From NCBI GenBank assembly GCA_945862385.1, contig CAMAXV010000006.1, positions 1 to 64,000 on the forward strand: a stretch of DNA of 64,000 nt, in the 5' to 3' direction. The DNA comes from Chitinophaga pinensis. Its GTDB lineage: Bacteria > Bacteroidota > Bacteroidia > Chitinophagales > Chitinophagaceae. Below are positions 47,225-56,214 of this stretch, piece by piece. The notes under the pieces were generated by a model. That model saw only the letters and a program-made list of their open reading frames with translations. It was not told where the DNA came from and did not search any database. Numbering within the stretch: the stretch's first letter is position 1; each line of letters starts with the position of its first letter. Position numbers and translations under genes: made by a program.

Positions 47225-48745
47225 ATGATGAAAAATATAATATTAAGATTTAGTTTATTGACTCTGGTTGCTACCAGCTTTAGCGCCTGTCGCGATGCGC
47301 TGGTTATTGAGCCCAGGCAGTCAATAGACGCTGTTACTGCCCTTACCAGCAAAGATGGTATCAGTGCGGCAGTAGTTTCTGTTTACTCTCGTTTCAAAAG
47401 CGTAAGGCTCTATGGCAGAGACCTTATTGCACTTCCGGAGGCATTAGCAGATAATGGGTTTGCAACAAACAAATCAGGTAGGTTGTTACCTGAAGCCAAC
47501 AATGTTTACAGGGCTCATTTTGGTGACGCATTATGGTCTGCCAGCTTTAATGGTATCAATCAGGCTAACCTGATTATCGAAACTGTACCGGGTGTGAATG
47601 CTCCAGGTATTACGGCAGCTGACAAAACATCCTGGCTGGCCCAGATGTACTTTTTGCGCGCTTTGTACATGTTTAATATGGTGAAAGTCTATGCTTATAT
47701 GCCCGGTGCAGTTGTTGCAGCTCAGGATAAAGGTGGAATACCAATCATCACTAAGGGAATTAATACATCTGAAGGCGCCCTTGCATTGAAACCGACCAGA
47801 GCAAGTATAGATGATGTCTACAAGCAAATTATTGCAGATTTACTGGCTGCCGAAAGTACATTAACCACTGCTGGTCCTACTTTCGCCAACAAAGCTGCAG
47901 CCCAGGGCTTACTTTCCAGGGTATACCTGTACATGAAAGACTATGCCAATGCAAAAAAATGGGCTGATGCATGTATAGCAGCAGCTGGATCAAAGCTTTC
48001 AAACTCATCAACATATGTAGCACAATGGAGAGGAGCAACCCACAATGAAACACTTTTCCAGTTTACGCTCGCTACCAATGCAGAAAATAATGGTGTGAAT
48101 GAATCTCTTCAAACTTCATTTTCCACACTTACTGCTCCAGGCAATACAGTAGTTACAGGTGGATTCGGAGACTTGGTTCCTTCCATCTCTCTGTTGAACG
48201 AATTGGGTATCTCATTGACAGGGGGAAACACAACTGCAAACTTTACCACCGTCAATGCAACAGTTGCATCACGTACAAGTGATGTTAGAAACCAACTCTA
48301 TGAGCCCGGAACAACTGGACGTGGTAAGGCTTATGTTGAGTGTACCAAATACTTAGGTAAAAATGGCTTCATCAACCTGGATAACCTTCCTGTGATCCGC
48401 ATAGCTGAGGTCTACCTCAACAGGGCTGAGGCAATGTCTACTGAAGGTTCTCCTGTGTTCAATGAAACGGCAGCCCTGGCTGACCTTAACACACTTGCTA
48501 CAAATCGTGGTCTTTCTGCTTTTATATTAACAGGTTCGTCTCTTTATGAAGAAGTGCTAAAGCAAAGAAGACTTGAGCTTGCATTTGAAGGACACCGCTT
48601 CTTTGATCTCAAGCGTCTTGGCAGGGATATCGTTAAGGCACCTCATTACAATCCTGTAGCTTTTACTGATGTCAGAATCCTGGCTCCCATACCTACCAGA
48701 GAGGTAGATGGTAATAAGAACCTTTTACAAAATTCAGGATACTAA
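47225..48745 (+). CDS. SusD/RagB-family surface lipoprotein
   Basis: This 506-residue lipoprotein has a type II signal peptide ending SFSAC (Cys22) and the SusD fold: helical TPR-like repeats with FLRALYMFNMVKVY, RIAEVYLNRAEAM and RRLELAFEGHRFFDLKRLG near the C-terminus. It binds substrate and closes over the SusC barrel. Either of the first two methionines may be the start. It is the middle gene of a three-gene operon. Confidence 0.96.
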   Translation: MMKNIILRFSLLTLVATSFSACRDALVIEPRQSIDAVTALTSKDGISAAVVSVYSRFKSVRLYGRDLIALPEALADNGFATNKSGRLLPEANNVYRAHFGDALWSASFNGINQANLIIETVPGVNAPGITAADKTSWLAQMYFLRALYMFNMVKVYAYMPGAVVAAQDKGGIPIITKGINTSEGALALKPTRASIDDVYKQIIADLLAAESTLTTAGPTFANKAAAQGLLSRVYLYMKDYANAKKWADACIAAAGSKLSNSSTYVAQWRGATHNETLFQFTLATNAENNGVNESLQTSFSTLTAPGNTVVTGGFGDLVPSISLLNELGISLTGGNTTANFTTVNATVASRTSDVRNQLYEPGTTGRGKAYVECTKYLGKNGFINLDNLPVIRIAEVYLNRAEAMSTEGSPVFNETAALADLNTLATNRGLSAFILTGSSLYEEVLKQRRLELAFEGHRFFDLKRLGRDIVKAPHYNPVAFTDVRILAPIPTREVDGNKNLLQNSGY

Positions 48746-48757
48746 AATCAACGAAAC

Positions 48758-49276
48758 ATGAAAAGAATATATTCAATCATTTTAGGCTTATTGACCATTG
48801 CATTATTAGATGGTTGCGTAAAAAATGAGCTGCCGGTATTCACTGATGCTGTAGTTGAATTTGATGCTGCTGCATGGAACGCAAATGGTGCAGGCCTCAC
48901 CTATCCCATACTTACAAGGGTTGCCGGGTATGGCAGAACAGCTAATACCTCAGACCCAATCCTCAGCAGAATAAATACAGGTGTAAAAAAATTCAGAATA
49001 AATCTGGTAGGTCAACAGCTTTCCACCGATACAGATGTTTTTGTTATCCTGGGAACTGGAACAACAGCCCAGGCTGAAAAACACTTTAGGGTAAAAACAT
49101 CCCCTGTTAAAATTCCGGCCAAATCCAGCTTTGGTGAAATCGAGATTGAAATCCTCAATCCTGGTACTGCTTCATCAACACCTGTTGATTTGAACCTTAC
49201 CATCAGTGGAGGAACAAATAACATCAAGGTCAGTGAAAACTACAAAACAATTGGTCTGAGAATTTCTCAACTTTAA
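48758..49276 (+). CDS. Small lipoprotein of a SusCD locus (DUF4843-like)
   Basis: This 172-residue protein has a lipoprotein signal (LLDGC, Cys20) and a beta-rich body with no cysteine. Segments such as KKFRINLVGQQ and VFVILGTGTTAQAEKHFRV look like a beta-sandwich and resemble the DUF4843 type of SusCD-associated lipoproteins; I am not certain of the family. It begins 12 bp after susD and ends just before a strong terminator, so it belongs to the operon. It may bind substrate at the cell surface. Confidence 0.7.
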   Translation: MKRIYSIILGLLTIALLDGCVKNELPVFTDAVVEFDAAAWNANGAGLTYPILTRVAGYGRTANTSDPILSRINTGVKKFRINLVGQQLSTDTDVFVILGTGTTAQAEKHFRVKTSPVKIPAKSSFGEIEIEILNPGTASSTPVDLNLTISGGTNNIKVSENYKTIGLRISQL

Positions 49277-49296
49277 TTGCAGTTTATACAAATGAT

Positions 49297-49333
49297 AAGG
49301 GCCGGATCTGCTGATCCGGCCCTTCCTTTTTTT
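49297..49333 (+). terminator. Strong intrinsic terminator after the SusCD operon
   Basis: A perfect 12-bp stem (AAGGGCCGGATC / GATCCGGCCCTT) with a TGCT loop is followed by CC and seven T. It ends the plus-strand susC-susD-lipoprotein message 20 bp after the last stop. The minus strand lacks a T-tract at the matching side, but the hairpin could also slow transcription from the convergent gene. Confidence 0.92.
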
Positions 49334-49346
49334 AAATAGTCTGTAG

Positions 49347-50471
49347 TTATTTCAAAACTTCATTGAGCTTGGCATGAAGTTCAGATCCCCTAAGATCTTT
49401 GGCAATAACTTTTCCTTCGGGGTCAAGTAACACGTTAAAAGGAATCCCTTCAATACCATAAAGAGGAACCACTTTACTGTCCCAGAATTTCAAGTCACTT
49501 ACATGGCTCCAGGTAAGCTGATCATCTGCGATTGCTTTTACCCAGCCTTCCTTTTCCTTATCCAATGACACACCCAAAATCGTGAAATTTTTGTCTTTAA
49601 ACTGCTGATATGCACTGACTACATTAGGATTCTCATTTCTGCAGGGCTTACACCAACTTGCCCAGAAATCAACCAGTACAAACTTGCCTCTTAATGACTT
49701 AAGAGACATCATCTTCCCATTTACATCAGGCAGTTCAAAATCAGGAGCTTCCTTTCCCACCATATCACCCTGACTGGGACGGGTAAGTGCTACATTAAAG
49801 TCTGTTGCCAGTTTAGTAATGCGCGGGTACTTTTCAAATCTTTTAGCCAATCCTTCCATCACAGGTTTTACCTGTTCTGGAGAAACCAGATTTTGTGACA
49901 TGCCCAGCGCATACATCGCAACAGCAGGAGATGCTGTTGAATCGGCATAAGCAAGCAAAAAAGATCCTGCTGCCGTTGCATATTCCCTGAACTGATTTTC
50001 CATTGAAACCCTTGCACTATCCATCACTTCACCTTTCGCGATAATCAGGTTCTTGAGGGAATCAATTCCTTCCAGGCGAGCGTTAAATCCTGCAAGCAGG
50101 TTTTTAAAAGAAATACTTCCAGCTGAATTGGTGGAATACTGGTCTGCTTTGGTCCAGTCAACATCCATTTCTATCTTTTGCCTGTCGGGAATAACCAGGA
50201 AATACATCTCATCTTTTTCAAAGCGAATCCTGTATAGTGATTCAGCATCCTGTGCTCCACCATTCAGCTCAAGACTCACATCACCCTGTGCAGCAGTTAC
50301 CGTATCAAGGGTCAATGGTTTTGCCTCGAGATCTATCACATCAAGGTAAACAGCCTGTGCCTTTGGCAGATTTTTGATATTAAGCTTTATACTGACATTC
50401 TTTTGTTTATCAGAGCATGATAACAAGGCCACAAGCAATAAAACAAGTGAGACCAGCGGGATTTTCTTCAT
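49347..50471 (-). CDS. TlpA-like thioredoxin-fold lipoprotein
   Basis: This 374-residue protein has a lipoprotein signal (LLSCS, Cys19), a DUF4369-type N-terminal beta region (about 25-130), a helical linker and a C-terminal thioredoxin domain (about 238-374) with redox pair Cys274-x-x-Cys277 in WASWCKPC, and cis-Pro region IPFNVLLDPEG. Proteins of this type reduce or isomerise disulfides in the periplasm. The ATG lies one base after the gatB stop, so translation is probably linked to gatB. Confidence 0.92.
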   Translation of the reverse strand: MKKIPLVSLVLLLVALLSCSDKQKNVSIKLNIKNLPKAQAVYLDVIDLEAKPLTLDTVTAAQGDVSLELNGGAQDAESLYRIRFEKDEMYFLVIPDRQKIEMDVDWTKADQYSTNSAGSISFKNLLAGFNARLEGIDSLKNLIIAKGEVMDSARVSMENQFREYATAAGSFLLAYADSTASPAVAMYALGMSQNLVSPEQVKPVMEGLAKRFEKYPRITKLATDFNVALTRPSQGDMVGKEAPDFELPDVNGKMMSLKSLRGKFVLVDFWASWCKPCRNENPNVVSAYQQFKDKNFTILGVSLDKEKEGWVKAIADDQLTWSHVSDLKFWDSKVVPLYGIEGIPFNVLLDPEGKVIAKDLRGSELHAKLNEVLK

Positions 50472-50472
50472 A

Positions 50473-51933
50473 TTATTGTTTTTCGTTTAATACTTTGTTG
50501 AGCAGTTCTGTACTGCGTTTGGGATCGGCCTTGCCTTTGGAAATCCTTTTCACTTCTCCTACAAATAATCCGATAAGTCCTTTCTTCCCCTTCCTGTATG
50601 CTTCAACCTTATCTGGCATAGCCATGATAACTTCGTTCACCCATTGTTCAATTTCGGTTTCACCTGCATCCTGAAGTAAATTCAATGATGTTGCCAGTTG
50701 AACAGGATCAATCTCTGTATTGCTGAGTAATTCCGGTAATAATTTTTGTGCTGCAACCGAAAATGATATTTGTCCACCGGCAACCAAATCCAGCAAACCA
50801 TACCATTGAGATTTACTGATTTTTAATGAAGACCATGGCTTGTTCTGGCTATTCAGATAGGAGCGAATTGGACCAATTAAAAAGTTAACAAGTGATTTCC
50901 GGTGTGCTGTTCCGGCAGCTAATCCCTCAAAAAGTTCATTTAACTCATAATCTTCTGTGAGCTGGATGGCATCATATTCACTGAGGCTATATGCCTCTGT
51001 ATACCTGGACTGCTTTGCATCAGGCAGTTCCGGCAGTTGGTTCTTAATTTGCTGAATAAATTCCTCCGAAAATTGAAAAGGTGCCAAATCTGGTTCAGGA
51101 AAATAACGGTAATCTTCGGCGTCTTCTTTGGTTCTGATTGAAAATGTCACTTCTCTTTCAGCATCATAACTTCTTGTCTCCTGAACGATGCGCTCTCCCT
51201 TGTCTGAAAGCGCTGAAAGTCTGGCAATCTCGAGTTCTACTGCATGGCGGAGATGTTTGATTGAGTTCAGGTTCTTGACCTCCACGCGTGTTCCCAATTT
51301 TTTTTCACCGACTGGTCTTACTGATATGTTGGCATCACACCGCAAACTACCCTCCTCCATATTGCCATCACATATACCAATCCAGCGAACAAGTTGGCGG
51401 ATTTTGGTCAGGTAAGCTGCTGCCTCTTCTGCCGTATGCATATCAGGCTCAGAAACTATTTCAATAAGTGGAACGCCGGCTCTGTTGTAATCCAGGTAAG
51501 TAAGTTCCGGACTCTGATCATGCATGCTCTTGCCTGCATCTTCCTCAAGATGAATCCGGGTAAGTTTTATATCCCGTACACCTGAAGAGGTGGAAATCCT
51601 GACTATCCCGCCTGCACATATGGGTGTAGTATGCTGTGAAATCTGATATCCCTTCGGTAGGTCGGGATAAAAATAATTCTTCCTGGCAAAGTAATTGTAC
51701 CGTGCAATTTCAGACTGACAAACCAGTCCCATTTTGATAGCATGTACGATTGCTTCCTTATTCATCCTGGGCAGGGTTCCGGGGTGCCCCAGCGTAATAG
51801 CACTCACGTGGGTGTTTGGGGCACTTCCAAAAGCAGCAGAATCGCCTGCAAATAATTTAGTAAGGGTATTCAACTGAACATGAACTTCTAAACCAATTAC
51901 CGCCTCGTAATGACCCTCATGCTGATCTGACAT
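50473..51933 (-). CDS. gatB: Asp/Glu-tRNA amidotransferase subunit B
   Basis: GatB is the kinase/tRNA-binding subunit of GatCAB, which turns Glu-tRNA-Gln or Asp-tRNA-Asn into the amidated form. The 486-residue protein begins YEAVIGLEVHVQLNTLTKLF, with LGHPGTLPRMNKEAI, and has the C-terminal YqeY-like tail domain (about 330-486). gatA and gatC are elsewhere, as is usual in Bacteroidota. It starts downstream of the terminator at 51977, with a near-consensus box (TTAATTTG) just upstream. Confidence 0.96.
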   Translation of the reverse strand: MSDQHEGHYEAVIGLEVHVQLNTLTKLFAGDSAAFGSAPNTHVSAITLGHPGTLPRMNKEAIVHAIKMGLVCQSEIARYNYFARKNYFYPDLPKGYQISQHTTPICAGGIVRISTSSGVRDIKLTRIHLEEDAGKSMHDQSPELTYLDYNRAGVPLIEIVSEPDMHTAEEAAAYLTKIRQLVRWIGICDGNMEEGSLRCDANISVRPVGEKKLGTRVEVKNLNSIKHLRHAVELEIARLSALSDKGERIVQETRSYDAEREVTFSIRTKEDAEDYRYFPEPDLAPFQFSEEFIQQIKNQLPELPDAKQSRYTEAYSLSEYDAIQLTEDYELNELFEGLAAGTAHRKSLVNFLIGPIRSYLNSQNKPWSSLKISKSQWYGLLDLVAGGQISFSVAAQKLLPELLSNTEIDPVQLATSLNLLQDAGETEIEQWVNEVIMAMPDKVEAYRKGKKGLIGLFVGEVKRISKGKADPKRSTELLNKVLNEKQ

Positions 51934-51976
51934 GAACTAAAATTTACTGCAAATTAACCATTCTGCAGTTACGGGT

Positions 51977-52005
51977 AAAAAAAGACCGGAACTGTTGTTC
52001 CGGCC
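51977..52005 (-). terminator. Intrinsic terminator after the PDZ pseudogene
   Basis: On the minus strand a 9-bp stem (GGCCGGAAC / GTTCCGGTC, one G-U pair) with an AACA loop is followed by seven T. It separates the alaS/PDZ region from gatB. Confidence 0.8.
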
Positions 52006-52023
52006 GACTGAATTATTGGATTT

Positions 52024-52378
52024 TTAAAACCTCCCTCGGTTAAGCGGCTTTGATATCTTTACAATGATTTCAACTTTCTTGCCCGCTCTTGAAACATCCA
52101 CCCTCAATTCTGATTTATCCCCGGCAAGGGCCTCTCTAACATCGTCAACTGTACTTACTTCCCGATCGCCAATTTTATTAATGATATCATCCTTTATGAG
52201 TCCGGATTTTTCAGCGGGAGAATCAGGATCCACTTCTAAACCTTATGACCATCTTTTCTCCCTTGTCGTTTCCCTTGATGATGATCTCTTTCTTTTCTTT
52301 CCTGGATTGTGCTTCTGCATGCTGTACTTGCAAAAGAATTAAGCATGCTGTGCCAATAATAACAACTTTTTTAAGCAT
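52024..52378 (-). pseudogene. Broken gene for a secreted PDZ-domain protein
   Basis: An ATG at 52378 opens a frame with a signal peptide (MLKKVVIIGTACLILLQVQH then AEAQ) and a charged stretch EIIIKGNDKGEKMVI that stops at 52223. A second frame, open from 52242 to 52024, encodes the main part of a PDZ domain (DPDSPAEKSGLIKDDIINKIG, then VRVDVSRAGKKVEI-like strands). The two frames overlap within 52223-52242. A single-base shift would join them. The carboxylate-binding first strand of the PDZ fold is also missing, so an internal deletion is likely as well. It has its own terminator. Confidence 0.7.
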
Positions 52379-52461
52379 AACTTTTAAATTTTTGACAAGC
52401 GCAAGCTAAAAAAACCACAAAAATTTACAAATGCTAAAATTGTTAAAATGGATGAACGGCA

Positions 52462-55089
52462 TCAGCTTAAAACTGAACGAACAGCCTGAATAGCCGGTTC
52501 TATGCCATTCAGATCCTGACCTCCCGCTGTTGCCAAACCTTTTTGTCCGCCGCCACCTCCCTTGATTAAGGTAGAAACCTTAGTTTTAATCAGGTTAGTT
52601 GCATCAATAGATTTGTCTGCGATAAGTTTATCCGAAACACCAATTGCCATAGCAACCTTCCCGCCAATTTTTGCAGCGAGCACAATTAGTAAATTATCTC
52701 CTGCCGTACGCAGTTCCTGTGCTATTTTTTTCAACATATCTACAGAACCAGTTTCAATAACTGCACCAACAAAAACATTGCCGTCAATCTGCTCAGCCTG
52801 CTTCAGTAAATCCGATTTTACAAAGCCGGAAAGCTGGTTTTCAAGCTGGTCAATTTGTTTTTTTGCAAGAGCAAGTTCCTCAACCTGAGTTGCAACTGCT
52901 TTATTGATATCTCTGGGATTTTTTAGCTGCTCCGCAACCTGTCTGATCAGGATCTGTTCACCCTGATGCTGCAGTTCAGCAGCCATTCCGCAAACAGCTT
53001 CCAGCCTTCTAACACCAGCCGCAACACCAGATTCAGCCGTAATCATGCAAAAACCTAGATCACCTGTTCTGCCAGCATGGGTACCGCCACAAAGTTCGAC
53101 AGAATAGTCTGGATCAATGGTAACGACCCTAACCTGGTCGCCATATTTTTCACCAAACAAAGCTGTAGCTCCGGAGTTTATGGCTGCTTCCTTTTCCATT
53201 ACCCTGATAACTACAGGAATATTCTGTCTGATGCGTGCATTGACTATGGCAGTGACAGCATCCATTTCTTCCACTGTCATCTTAGCAAAATGTGAAAAGT
53301 CAAAACGCATCCCCTGATCTGTTACCTGAGATCCTTTTTGTGCCACGTGAGTCCCCAAGACTTGGCGCAAAGCTGCATGGATTAGGTGCGTAAGTGTGTG
53401 GTGTAAGCTGATTGCTGACCGCCTCTCCTGGTTAACTGAAGCGGTTACTATAGGCTCAACAACAGCAGGCATCTGCGCAATGGTATGTACAATAAGGTCA
53501 TTTTCTTTTTTGGTATTCAAAACTTCCAGGACCTGATCTCCCATCCTGATAACGCCGGTATCTCCAACCTGCCCGCCACTCTCAGCATAAAAAGGTGTGT
53601 TCTCCAAAACTACCTGAAAGCTGGTTCCGTTTTTGGTTGATACACTCCTGTACCGAAGCATACGGGTGTTGGTCTCAAGCGTTTCATAACCCACAAATGA
53701 GGTAGCTACTCCAGCACCCCCTGAAACTTCAACCCAATCTGCCACATCTGATGCAGTTGCAGCTCTGCTGCGATTCTTCTGTTGCTGCATTTCCTCCTCA
53801 AAACCCTGCTCATCAACACTCAGTTTATTCTCCTGTGCAATTAACCGGGTAAGATCTATGGGGAATCCATAGGTATCGTACAGTTCAAATGCTGCTTTGC
53901 CGGGTATAACTCCAGAGGCTTTTGCACCAGCCATCAGGTCATCCATTTTCTTTAACCCCTTACCGAGGGTACGCAGGAAAGTTTCTTCCTCTTCCCTGAC
54001 CACTTTGGCAACAAAAGCTGATTGTGCCTGAAGCTCTGGGAAAACATCACTGAACTGTACCGATAATCCGGGTATAAGCTCATGCAACATGGGCACCTTC
54101 ACATCAAGGTAGGAGTAATAATAGCGCACGGCCCTTCTCAGAATCCTCCTGATAACATACCCCGCACCTGTATTGGAAGGAAGCTGACCATCTGCAATGG
54201 TAAAAGCAATAGCCCTGATATGGTCTGCCAGAACCCTGAAGGCAACATCCTGCCTTGAGTCACCGGCTGTATATTTCTTCCCGGAAATTTCTTCGGCCCT
54301 GCTTATCGACCCAGTAAAAATGTCTGTATCGTAGTTGGATGTCTTTTTCTGGAGCACCCTAACCAGTCGTTCCAATCCCATCCCAGTATCCACATGCGTA
54401 GACTCAAGCGGCTGCAGACTGCCATCCTTCAACCTATTATACTGAATGAATACATTGTTCCAGATTTCAATCACCTGGGGATGATCCTTATTTACTAGAA
54501 GATGGCCTGGAACCAATTTCCGCTCTTCATCAGGTCTACAGTCTACATGGATTTCGCTACAGGGGCCACAGGGACCAGTTTCTCCCATCTCCCAGAAATT
54601 GTCTTTTTTATTACCCATGACGATATGGTCTCCAGGTAATAAATCCTTCCAGATAGAGAGGGCAATGGTTGAGGCCGGTATATTCTCTTTGGGATCCCCC
54701 TCAAAAACCGTAGCATATAACCTGTCTTTATCAATGCCATATACAACAGTCAGCAATTCCCAGCTCCAGGTTATGGCTTCCTTTTTAAAATAATCGCCAA
54801 AACTCCAGTTCCCCAGCATCTCAAACATGGTATGGTGATAGGTATCCACACCTACCTCTTCCAGATCATTGTGTTTGCCACTTACCCGGAGGCATTTCTG
54901 GGTATCAGCTACCCGGTTATTGGGAGCAGGCTTGTTGCCCAAAAAGTAATCTTTGAACTGATTCATACCGGCATTGGTAAAAAGCAGCGTTGGGTCATCC
55001 TTTAACACGATAGGGGCTGAGGGGACAATCCTGTGCCCTTTTTCTTCAAAAAATTTCAAAAATCTGCTACGTATTTCAGCTGATGTCAT
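52462..55089 (-). CDS. alaS: Alanyl-tRNA synthetase
   Basis: AlaRS charges tRNA-Ala and edits Ser- and Gly-tRNA-Ala. The 875-residue protein is full length: catalytic core (1-250, RFLKFFEEKGHRIVPSA and LLFTNAGMNQFKDYFLG), tRNA-binding region, editing domain with HHTLTHLIHAAL and CGGTHAGRTG zinc ligands, and the C-terminal C-Ala domain with a glycine-rich end (KGGGGGQKGLATAGG). It is transcribed from a box at 55156-55163. Confidence 0.98.
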   Translation of the reverse strand: MTSAEIRSRFLKFFEEKGHRIVPSAPIVLKDDPTLLFTNAGMNQFKDYFLGNKPAPNNRVADTQKCLRVSGKHNDLEEVGVDTYHHTMFEMLGNWSFGDYFKKEAITWSWELLTVVYGIDKDRLYATVFEGDPKENIPASTIALSIWKDLLPGDHIVMGNKKDNFWEMGETGPCGPCSEIHVDCRPDEERKLVPGHLLVNKDHPQVIEIWNNVFIQYNRLKDGSLQPLESTHVDTGMGLERLVRVLQKKTSNYDTDIFTGSISRAEEISGKKYTAGDSRQDVAFRVLADHIRAIAFTIADGQLPSNTGAGYVIRRILRRAVRYYYSYLDVKVPMLHELIPGLSVQFSDVFPELQAQSAFVAKVVREEEETFLRTLGKGLKKMDDLMAGAKASGVIPGKAAFELYDTYGFPIDLTRLIAQENKLSVDEQGFEEEMQQQKNRSRAATASDVADWVEVSGGAGVATSFVGYETLETNTRMLRYRSVSTKNGTSFQVVLENTPFYAESGGQVGDTGVIRMGDQVLEVLNTKKENDLIVHTIAQMPAVVEPIVTASVNQERRSAISLHHTLTHLIHAALRQVLGTHVAQKGSQVTDQGMRFDFSHFAKMTVEEMDAVTAIVNARIRQNIPVVIRVMEKEAAINSGATALFGEKYGDQVRVVTIDPDYSVELCGGTHAGRTGDLGFCMITAESGVAAGVRRLEAVCGMAAELQHQGEQILIRQVAEQLKNPRDINKAVATQVEELALAKKQIDQLENQLSGFVKSDLLKQAEQIDGNVFVGAVIETGSVDMLKKIAQELRTAGDNLLIVLAAKIGGKVAMAIGVSDKLIADKSIDATNLIKTKVSTLIKGGGGGQKGLATAGGQDLNGIEPAIQAVRSVLS

Positions 55090-55130
55090 TTTAACCCTTT
55101 TTTAAGTAGTCAAAAAAGACGGCAATAGTA

Positions 55131-55138
55131 TATATTTG
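55131..55138 (+). promoter_or_regulatory. Promoter -7 box for the M23 peptidase gene
   Basis: TATATTTG is an exact TAnnTTTG box, 47 bases before the GTG at 55186. It lies downstream (on the map, left) of the alaS box, so the two transcripts would overlap at their 5' ends. Confidence 0.5.
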
Positions 55139-55155
55139 CCGAACTTTTAGCGTTG

Positions 55156-55163
55156 CAAAAGTA
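55156..55163 (-). promoter_or_regulatory. Promoter -7 box for alaS
   Basis: The minus strand reads TACTTTTG, an exact TAnnTTTG box, 66 bases before the alaS ATG. A second, imperfect box TACTATTG lies closer to the gene, at about 55123-55130. Confidence 0.45.
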
Positions 55164-55185
55164 CATTTTTTAAGGAAGTAAGCAG

Positions 55186-56157
55186 GTGAAGAAAATCAGA
55201 TATTACTATAACATCAATACACTCCGCTACGAAAAACAGGTAGTGCCTCTCCGTGTGACCCTGTTCCGGATACTTACTTTTATTTCAGCTGCGGTGGTAA
55301 CAGGATTGCTTATTGTGACCTTTGCATTTAAATTTCTTGACTCCCCCAAAGAAAAACTTCTGAGGGTTCAAATAGAGAAAGCTGAAGAACTAAACCGAAT
55401 TTACGCTTCCCGTTTTCAGGATATCGATGAGCGGATGAAAGAGCTGGAAAACAGGGACAATGAAATTTACCGGACTGTTTTCGAGGCAACACCTATACCG
55501 GACAGTGCCCGGGCTAAGAATCTGGAGGAGCGGGAGCATTTGGAAAATGTGGCCAGAATGGACAACAACGAAATGGCTGCAGGTATCTTTTCATCTCTCA
55601 ACGCACTCTACAACAGACTGGATATACAGGAAAAGTCATACAAAGAGATTGAGGGAATGATTAAAAACAAAGAGAAACTCCTAGCCAGTACTCCTGCCAT
55701 CCAGCCACTCAGTAACAGAGACCTGAACAGACTATCGTCAGGTTTTGGATATCGTATTGATCCGGTTTATAAAATGGTCAAATTCCATCCTGGACTTGAT
55801 TTTACCGCTCCGCAGGGCACACCGATTTATGCCACAGCCGATGGCACGATTGAAACTGCTGGTAACCTGGGTAACGGATATGGCAATCATGTGGTTGTTA
55901 ACCATGGATATTCGTATAGAACATTATACGGACACATGTCCAGACTAAAAGCCAAAAGAGGACAAAATGTAAAACGTGGAGAGGTCATTGGTTATGTAGG
56001 ATCAACAGGAAAATCAACCGGTCCGCACCTGCATTACGAAGTGTTCAAGGGCAAAAAACGATTGGATCCCATTTATTTCTTTTATAACGACCTTACACCG
56101 GAACAATACCAGCGTATCCTCAAACTCGCTGCATCCAGGAATCAATCGTTTGACTAA
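55186..56157 (+). CDS. M23-family peptidoglycan endopeptidase, membrane-anchored
   Basis: This 323-residue protein has one membrane helix (about 27-47), a coiled-coil region (about 58-170) and a LytM/M23 domain (about 185-300). The zinc ligands appear as HPGLD and the late HLHYE, with GYGNHVVVNHG between them. Such enzymes cut peptide crosslinks in the wall, or activate amidases when catalytically dead; here the ligands are intact. The GTG start at 55186 is supported by AAGGAAG seven bases upstream. It is probably co-regulated with growth. Confidence 0.93.
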   Translation: MKKIRYYYNINTLRYEKQVVPLRVTLFRILTFISAAVVTGLLIVTFAFKFLDSPKEKLLRVQIEKAEELNRIYASRFQDIDERMKELENRDNEIYRTVFEATPIPDSARAKNLEEREHLENVARMDNNEMAAGIFSSLNALYNRLDIQEKSYKEIEGMIKNKEKLLASTPAIQPLSNRDLNRLSSGFGYRIDPVYKMVKFHPGLDFTAPQGTPIYATADGTIETAGNLGNGYGNHVVVNHGYSYRTLYGHMSRLKAKRGQNVKRGEVIGYVGSTGKSTGPHLHYEVFKGKKRLDPIYFFYNDLTPEQYQRILKLAASRNQSFD

Positions 56158-56202
56158 CCCCCAATGTGCATAAAAGTTCTCCTCAACCGTCTTATTTGGC
56201 TG

Positions 56203-56210
56203 TAAATTTG
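56203..56210 (+). promoter_or_regulatory. Promoter -7 box, four bases before the start codon
   Basis: TAAATTTG, an exact TAnnTTTG box, is followed by CCCT and the ATG at 56215. Spacing is identical to the boxes at 7983 and 34035, so a leaderless mRNA is predicted. Confidence 0.5.
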
Positions 56211-56214
56211 CCCT

